Positions 57,754 to 64,000 of a DNA stretch of 64,000 nucleotides are shown piece by piece (the first letter of the stretch is position 1; each line of letters begins with the position of its first letter). The DNA lies in assembly GCA_900095095.1 (NCBI GenBank), contig FMBT01000411.1, positions 1-64,000 on the forward strand. Reading direction: 5' to 3'. A program made the position numbers and the translations under genes. The notes beneath the pieces are model-generated. The model made no database searches. It saw only the letters and a list, made by a program, of their open reading frames with translations, and was not told the origin of the DNA. The stretch comes from Fragilariopsis cylindrus CCMP1102 (taxonomy: Eukaryota; Bacillariophyta; Bacillariophyceae; Bacillariales; Bacillariaceae).

Positions 57754-60120
57754 TTACTTCTTACTACCAGTAGTAGTTGGAACTGCGCGGCTACTCTTCA
57801 TGTTGGCAATCGCATCTTCAGGTGTGATTAATCCTGACGAAACACTTGCTGCCAACAAAGGACTTAATGCATTGGGTGGATCTACCTGATTACCATTTGG
57901 TCGTCGATCCCGAGGTGAGATTAGATCAGGAAGTTCGCTATCTACGGGCCAGTACGTATCGGAAACATCCAAAAGGAAAGCATTCCAATCTTCGTATGTG
58001 TCAGGCCGGACGTAGTCTAATGGAGTTTTACCATGTTTGTCTTTCAAGAATATTTGCGCTGGATCTTTTTGTAGAATATCAGTAACGATTTCCTTACATA
58101 AATTATGTGACCAGCAGCAATGATGTAATGGAGCTCGACCAAACCCATCAACAACTTGGATGTCGGCATTGAATTCATCCACGAAACATATATAAATAGG
58201 TACATTGCTTTGCTTACAAACTAAATCACCAAGGATGGTATCACGGAATTGGTTACATGGATTCGGTGATAGACCACAGTCTAATAGTTTACCAAGTAAT
58301 TCGACATTCGATGTTTGGACAGCCCAAACAAGATACGTTCCGTATGATGCCAATTGTAACGGCGAGGGAGCAGCATCATATTCAGTCTCTTCTGTATCGA
58401 TTGGATACATCTTATCGTAACCATTTCGTTTTAAAATATCTTGAAAAGTCTTTGAGGGAGACACTACCTGATGTGCTTCTACGTCAGCATCACGAACAGT
58501 TGTTAAGGTTTTATGCTGCTGCTGCTGCTGCTGTTGCTGCTTGTGGTGGTGGTGGTGATGAGGATGATTGTAGTTCTGCTGCTGCTTACCCATTACAATA
58601 CTGGCTAAGACAGAGGGTGCCATTATGGTAGCTGGTAGAGTCGAGATCTGCTCTTCAATAGATGGATCTTCTTCTTGTCCATCTCCTCCTTTTGACTTCT
58701 TCTTTCTCCTTTTCTTCTGTTGTTTTCCTGGACGGCGTAGTTTCCGTTTGATAGGTCCTTCTCGTCCTCTCTCCTCTTGTTGCACCAGCTTTTTCTGTTT
58801 TGACAGTGATTTTTCTTCTTTTTTTTAGATGGCGTTGTTTTTGTTTGAGATAGTTCTTCTGATTCTGAAATCTTTCGAGGGGTACGCGAACGAACAGTTG
58901 CACCCTTGCTTTTATTCTGGTCCGGTTTCTGATCTATTGTTTGCTTGTTGAGGGTTACAGGTCCCTGCTGGTTTGTGATGTACAAGAGAGAGGAATAGAA
59001 AGAAAGACACGAATGAAAGATAACGTCAAAGCCATTGATGAAACAATAATTGTGAGTTGAATGTTAAAACTATAAATCTGATAAAGTCAGTATAACACAA
59101 ACACTAAAGTGAATAACTTACATCTGATTCGGTTTTCTTATCCTTATCATCGTCGGTTCTACTCATCTTGAGTTCGGAATGAAACAGCGTATTCATCATT
59201 AGATCATTATCTGTTTGATTTGTAGTACTGCAACTTGTTGCTACGAGGGGTCGAACCTCACTCCCCAATGCAAACAACCGACTTATTGGACTTAATGATC
59301 TATCGTTCGGTGATGACGACGACAGCATTAACGACGAAAGTGAATGCGACGATGGCGAAGTCGATAAACGTTTCGAATCATCATTATTCGTGTTATCGTT
59401 GCTGTTGCTCTTACTGCCACTGCCATCGTTCATTTTGGTCGTATTGTCTTCTGTTGTGCTAGTAGAGGGACAAGGAGTGTTAGGTGATGGATGTTGAGAT
59501 CCAAAGAAATGTTGATACTGAGCAAGCATCTTGGCTTGATCTTCAGCCATTCCACGTTGATCTCTTTGATACGATGATGAAGTCGATGGGGAGGATGGCT
59601 CAAGAACAGTCTGAAATTGTTTACCCTGATCATCCTGTTGCTGCCGTCCAGGACCAGCAGAACGGGATGGCGAAGGCGAAGGCTTGGACGACGACTGAGG
59701 TGGTTGAAACTGCTGTTGCTGCAGCTGCAGCTGCAGTTGCTGTCGTTGTCGCTGTGATATAACCGTGACTAGGTTTCGTTCGAGCTCTTGGATTGCTTCT
59801 TGATTCTTATATTTACCACCCGCTGGGTGCGAGAGATGATGATGCTGATGCTGATGACGATGAGGATGGTTCTGTTGTGCAGCACGTAAATGATCATGTT
59901 GTTGCTGCTGCTGATAAGGATTCGATTGTACACGAATAGAACGAGAAGGTGATGAGGCACCACCAGCTGTTCTTGTTGCTGCTTCTGGTTGTTGCTGGTT
60001 GTATGGGAAATGGGGTGGTTCTTGTCGATGCTGCATATAGCTGTAACGAGCAACTGGAATAGAGTGTATTATAGGTTTCTGGTGAGATGATGCCATCATG
60101 TCTTCGTTACATAGGATCAT
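57754..60120 (-). CDS. Ankyrin-repeat protein with long Gln/His/Ser-rich N-terminus
   Basis: About 737 residues. Exon 1 (60120-59122, phase 0) is disordered: polyQ, His-rich (HPHRHQHQHHH) and Ser-rich, with one helical segment (QEAIQELERNLVTVISQR). Exon 2 starts at 58967 or 58964 because the acceptor is CAGCAG. It opens GPVTLNKQTIDQK, then a Lys/Arg-rich nuclear-type segment. One base is missing in the T8 run 58819-58826 (plus strand). The C-terminal ~260 residues hold ankyrin repeats: LVWAVQTSNVELLGKLLDCG, GFGRAPLHHCCWSHNLCKEI and DKHGKTPLDYVRPDTYEDW, before a tail rich in Pro and Ser. Ankyrin modules of this kind are common in diatom genomes. Role unknown; the basic block suggests the nucleus. 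Confidence 0.75.
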
Positions 60121-60610
60121 AGGTTAGATAATTCAAGTACTGGTTAATTATATGCACTGTTGGTCTTGGCTTTCTATCACTGTAACACTGAATAGGGTAT
60201 GTAATAGAAGACGCTACAGTATTATTGTGAGATGCTTTGTTTCTTTTGAAACAACGATACATCAATCAAACAAAAACAATTGTCTGCCGTAATGATAATG
60301 AAACAGAAGAACAGTGCGATACGCGTGGATCAACCGAGGTTGGCAACAATAACGTGTTGTGGATACAAAGAATTCTTCTTATTTCCGCGTGCAATGTCGT
60401 TATTACTTCTAGCAGCTCCTGCAGTAATTATAAAAAGCATTAAAATTGCGTTTAATTATTCAGTAAAGTAGTTTTCACGAGAATGATACCTTAAATACCG
60501 TTCTTCTTTTACCGGTAATTTCACTCGGTTTATTTATGGCCATAAAGAACAAAAAGAACATCACTGTCAACAGACGTGGTTCGTGCGAAATGTGCAATTA
60601 GTCAACGTAC

Positions 60611-60900
60611 AAAGGTCGCGTATTACGCGTGAGCACAAAAACCTCAAAAACATCGTTGATAAGAAAATTTGTTTTGTTTTTTGACTATAAATACATGCTG
60701 ATGCACATCTGTCATAAAATGACGAATCTACTTCGCCCAATACACTGCACGTGCAAAGGTCCCGTATTACGCGTCATCCAGAAAAACTCAAAAACATCGT
60801 TGATTAGAAAATTTGTTTTGTTTTTTGACTATAAATACATGTTCATACACATCTTGTCATAAAATGACGAATCTACTTCGCCCAATACACTACACGTGCA
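60611..60900 (+). repeat. Two-copy tandem direct repeat, ~145-bp unit
   Basis: Copy 1 starts at 60611 (AAAGGTCGCGTATTACGCGT) and copy 2 at 60755 (AAAGGTCCCGTATTACGCGT). Both continue through ACTCAAAAACATCGTTGAT-like sequence, TTTTTTGACTATAAATACAT, ATAAAATGACGAATCTACTT and CGCCCAATACACT to the end of each unit. Differences are few (point changes and 1-2 base indels), so the duplication is recent. Each unit contains a CACGTG E-box near its end and a TATAAATA box. Not coding. Confidence 0.9.
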
Positions 60901-60937
60901 GTTAGGTTGATTCTTGTTAGTTCATTAATATCACTTA

Positions 60938-60953
60938 ATGATCATTAAGGGTC
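60938..60953. repeat. 16-bp perfect palindrome
   Basis: CTTAATGATCATTAAG is its own reverse complement. Related half-sites (GCATCATTAAGC) recur ~40 bp further on. It may be a protein-binding site or a remnant of the nearby repeat; no further support. Confidence 0.5.
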
Positions 60954-62189
60954 CTAAATGATTGCTTAACGATTGGTCATCATTATGCATCATTAAGCAA
61001 AAATATTTTTATTCCGCGAAAAGTAAATACAAGTGAAAATTTGTCTCCTTGACCAGGCAGAAAAAAACTGCTGTTTAGTCTATTATGTAATCTTCTTAAT
61101 CTTGCAGCAATTCTAGAATCCACTAGGTCTCCTAGTTCCGGGATACTAAATTAGATTCTTTGTTCGATGTTTGTTGTACTCTTTGTCGGCAGTACACTAT
61201 ACTAGTGTTTGAATTGACTTAGGGTCGTTGTTAGGAGTGTTGGGATCATTTTTGATGGATGCTTCAGCTAGTAGAGAAGGAGCAATACAAAAGTGTTCTT
61301 TATTTCTATTTTTCTTCGGTAAGTTCTAATTCAGCAACTACTTTCATCTCTGCTTTGAGCAGGGAATTGCAGCATTCTATAGCATCTTTACATCAATGCT
61401 TTGTGTCTTTAAATTCCTGTCTTCCCATGATGGAATTGTTGGTAGATTTCAATTCGAAATTGAATTTAACTGATCCGGGTATCTTAGTCAAAGATGGCTG
61501 TAGAGAGGCGGCACCAGCTCTGATATTATCAATATTGTTTCAGTGTTTAGTATGTTTGTGGAATATACTTTCTTCAATCAGCGCAATAGGCTTTGGGAGT
61601 GACGCGAGGGGATGAGAGGGTGGCATTCTTTGAGATCTCCTTCAGGTTTGTTGTTGTTGTTGTTGTTGCAGTTTGTTGATCCGTAGTGCTATTCTTTCGT
61701 TTGGTATTGTTGTTGATGTTGTAATATCCATTGAAGTTCCTAAAATTTACTATCTAATTCTCATACAAATCCCTAAGGAGGGGATTTCGCTTCCACTGCA
61801 TCAGCGCATGTGTACTATGAGAATGTATGTTGGGTGTATTTTATTGTAGGAGGATGTAATAAAGTTATGTGATTTTTGTTACTTCACATCTTTGAGTGCT
61901 GATATAGGGGGATGTAGGAAAAAGAATGAATGATAAGAAACAAAGATGATGAACAACAAATGGGTAGTCAGTTGACGAACTTGATCAAAAGTGTTAGGGG
62001 TAGTAAAGGGGGTCTCATTTTAGGGGTAGTAAGAGAGAGAGGGTAGTTTGTCCGCTCCAGGTTGGATTGGGAAGGTTTACACCTTAAAGAAGAGAAAATT
62101 CTTTGTTACAGTGTACCTGTACCATCCAAGCATCAAAAACTCAAACATCAATCAGAATTGGAAGAAGAAGGATACATACTTGCTGACGC

Positions 62190-62252
62190 AGGGAATTGAA
62201 CCACTGCAACTTACTTTGTTTTCACAACATCATGGACCACTGCTCAATTATT
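62190..62252 (-). repeat. tRNA-like segment (possible SINE head), copy 1
   Basis: The minus strand reads TTGAGCAGTGGT, resembling an A-box, then ~35 bp later GTTGCAGTGGTTCAATTCC, which contains a B-box (GGTTCAATTCC), and CCTGCGTCAGC. The T-arm pairs with one bulged base. No anticodon stem forms and no acceptor stem is found, so it is not a functional tRNA. Confidence 0.3.
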
Positions 62253-63011
62253 TTTTGCCGCCTGTTCCCAATAATGTAAATTTCTGGGTATTTATAGTAC
62301 TAGTAGTGCTGTCAGAAGCAACACGCACTTTACACAGTGAAATTTGTGTAAATTCTCCAATATTGTCTATTCTTGCGAATGTACAACCAATTGATCTTCT
62401 ATTGATTGAATTACAACGGACCTAGAATAAATTCATGACATCAAAATAATGTGATGTGAGGTGGCTGTTATTTATGTGGTGGGAGCCAATTCTAAGACAC
62501 ATGATATGATCTTCACATCATCAAAAACATGCCAAACATACCCATTGGTAATGGATCCCCTTTTAAAGCATGGCATGTTCCATCCAATTGGATCTGACTT
62601 TTTTTTGACAGTTCTAGACTGCGTGCAATATGCGCAATAATATTAGAATTGAATGGATAACTGTACACATCAACATGGCAGTGAGAATTTGTTCAACCGT
62701 ACCTCCATTGATATGATATTGATCTGTTTACTACAAACTTATTGGAAAAATTATAGAGGAGACATTTGGTTGTGTTGTTTGTTCTGTTGAGGAAAATTCT
62801 GTGAGGGTGTAGAGGCAGGGATGGTAGACAAATTTTCAAATTCCCACAAGAGGTGCATAAGATAGGAGGATTGCAATCTGAACAATAGAGTAGTAGATAA
62901 AGTAGAAAGATACAGTATATATAACCTATCAATGTTAGAGCCTTAGAAGAGGACCCGTTATCAGTGGGTATATTTGACCTCAACAAAAACACCATAGTCA
63001 ATAGCCAACAA

Positions 63012-63072
63012 ACAAACCGGGATTGAACCCGTTGCAACTGTATCAACGAAGATCCAATGACTGTTCATTCAG
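63012..63072 (-). repeat. tRNA-like segment (possible SINE head), copy 2
   Basis: The minus strand reads TGAACAGTCATTGG, then GTTGCAACGGGTTCAATCCC (B-box GGTTCAATCCC). The order and spacing resemble copy 1, and both share GTTGCA-GG(G)TTCAAT(Y)CC. There is a mismatch in the T stem and no acceptor stem. A chance match is possible. Confidence 0.28.
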
Positions 63073-63682
63073 TAAGTTTCATTCCATTCACAACAGCACA
63101 TACACCAAAAGCTGTCATTATCTATAAGTATTCAAGTATTATTGCCCCCAGGAAAAGGGGCTTTTTTATTTGGAATACATTGTTCCACCATTATCACATA
63201 GCCTGCCTTATTTCTTTCTTTGCTAGATATACAAAGTCCAAAAAAGGATGCAACAGGAATCACATGTGGAGAAAGAGAACATAGCTGTATGCTACATAAT
63301 TTTAACTACTGTATCATAGATAAATAGATGGATGCACTAGAAGTCATCACTGAGAAAGAGCATTGTTTCAGATGAAGTAAGCAAGCAACATTGAACAACA
63401 GTTGTGAATGTGGTAATTTGTTTTTGCAAACATAGATAGTGTTGGTTCTCTAGCTCAAAGTAGTCTATCTGATAATAGAGAAATTTAGTCTGTCGGCGCT
63501 ACGCTAGAACAAATTGTATTACTAGCACTAGATAGCAAAGAAAAATAAAAGTCGCTTCTGCTTCTGCTTATGCAATATTGTTTATAATTCTTTTATTTTA
63601 CTACTACATAACTATAATAAACTTACTGCATATTGAGCACTGTATACTGAATCGCTGCTGCTGAACTTATTAGTAAGGATTC

Positions 63683-64000
63683 CTACGACACTTGAGCGTC
63701 TGGCATACCCTTACTTGCTTTAATACTAGGAATACTTACAGCACCTTTCCAAACACAAATACCGTTAGCATCAGTTTTAAGATCAGGTGAAACTTTTTCA
63801 AAGATTTTTTTCTTTCCAATTTTATTTTCAGGTTCTGGTTCACCCTCAGTGTATCCCTCGAATGTAACTCGTTGACCGATTTCAGCATCTTCTGGTGGTT
63901 CCATACATTCAACAGCGGTATGATCAGCATTGGATGCACATAATACCATTCCATGACTTGCAAAACCAACCAACTTTCGTGCTTTTAAATTACATAAAAC
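63683..64000 (-). CDS. EMAPII-like tRNA-binding domain, C-terminal fragment (right edge)
   Basis: The last ~105 residues of a protein that continues beyond the right edge. It reads NLKARKLVGFASHGMVLCAS, then ECMEPPEDAEIGQRVTFEGY and KKKIFEKVSPDLKTDANGIC, the signature of the OB-fold tRNA-binding domain plus EMAPII extension. This module sits at the C-terminus of tyrosyl-, methionyl- and other tRNA synthetases, in AIMP1/p43 and in Arc1. I cannot tell which parent it belongs to without the upstream part. The frame is intact within the window and ends ASKGMPDAQVS. Confidence 0.85.
   Translation of the reverse strand, partial: VLCNLKARKLVGFASHGMVLCASNADHTAVECMEPPEDAEIGQRVTFEGYTEGEPEPENKIGKKKIFEKVSPDLKTDANGICVWKGAVSIPSIKASKGMPDAQVS

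Larger units (their letters stand above)
60121..63682. other. Gene-poor region, 3.5 kb, repeat-bearing
   Basis: Upstream of the ankyrin gene. It contains a two-copy tandem repeat, a 16-bp palindrome and two tRNA-like segments (separate entries). TTAGGGGTAGTAA occurs twice (~61994 and ~62020), and there is a (GTT)n run at ~61649-61668. The open frames at 61259-61615 and 62048-62425 have no recognisable features, so no protein gene is called. Confidence 0.5.

Noticed and set aside
59235-59260. B-box-like GGTTCGACCCC match
   Set aside because: Lies inside the ankyrin gene's coding exon and no tRNA fold surrounds it.
1-60120. Programmed -1 frameshifting as the cause of the many frame breaks
   Set aside because: The breaks all move the frame in the -1 direction, but the sites are not canonical slippery heptamers and occur in unrelated housekeeping genes. 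Missing bases in runs explain them more simply.
61259-61615. 118-residue plus-strand frame
   Set aside because: No recognisable domain or ordered composition, and it lies in repeat-bearing intergenic DNA.
62190-63072. Functional tRNA genes
   Set aside because: B-box-like T-arms are present but acceptor and anticodon stems do not form.
1-64000. Bacterial contamination or CRISPR arrays
   Set aside because: Spliceosomal introns and eukaryotic families run throughout; no regularly spaced repeats with unique spacers were seen.

Overview
The window is nuclear DNA of a photosynthetic stramenopile, most likely a diatom with an AT-rich genome. The evidence is eukaryotic gene structure (short GT-AG introns, one-gene transcription units), an aureochrome blue-light receptor (bZIP-LOV, found only in stramenopiles), and several proteins with an N-terminal signal segment followed by a Phe at an ASAF-like site, the diatom plastid-targeting signature. 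Proteins are rich in Asn, Ser, Thr and Gln runs. I could not name the species.

Layout, left to right: the start of a myosin heavy chain running off the left edge (-); an ankyrin-DHHC palmitoyltransferase (+); an FG-repeat protein with a Ran-binding domain (-); 2.8 kb without a recognised gene; an aureochrome (+); a Man1/Src1-type inner nuclear membrane protein (+); ribosomal protein eL13 (+); an unknown multi-span membrane protein (+); a small unknown gene (-); a probably plastid-targeted acetyl-CoA synthetase with six exons (+); an unknown single-span protein (-); a probably plastid-targeted phosphoglycolate-phosphatase-like HAD enzyme (+); pyruvate kinase (-); an ATP/ADP-translocase-like carrier with a very long acidic N-terminus (+); a calcineurin-like phosphoesterase (+); a twin-CX9C protein (-) with a 609-bp inverted-repeat element just upstream; a small multi-span membrane protein (+); a giant C2-DENN-WD40 protein (-); a secreted or membrane EF-hand protein (+); a ribosomal P1/P2 stalk protein (-); ADF/cofilin (-); ORMDL (-); a shorter paralogue of the EF-hand protein (+); a TPR-methyltransferase with plastid-type presequence (-); an unknown 397-residue protein (+); an ankyrin protein (-); 3.5 kb of gene-free, repeat-bearing DNA; and the C-terminal EMAPII-like tRNA-binding domain of a gene running off the right edge (-).

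There are no operons and no evident pathway cluster. ACS, PGP and PYK are central carbon enzymes that happen to lie within 9 kb. About half of the genes are interrupted by a single-base reading-frame break, including essential ones such as eL13. Nearly all have the same sign (one base missing, mostly in short homopolymers). I read them as sequence or assembly errors rather than pseudogenes, and I annotate each gene as one locus across its breaks. Protein lengths given for broken genes assume one base restored per break; the total coding length then divides by three in every case I could check.

The most interesting items are: the two-member family sharing an SQYYNDVY motif; the DHHC enzyme that has lost three of four ligands of one zinc site together; the C2-DENN-WD40 giant; a cofilin gene whose first coding exon is only the ATG; the 609-bp element with matching 24-bp ends and a GATT target duplication; and a compact multi-span membrane gene hidden by two frame breaks.
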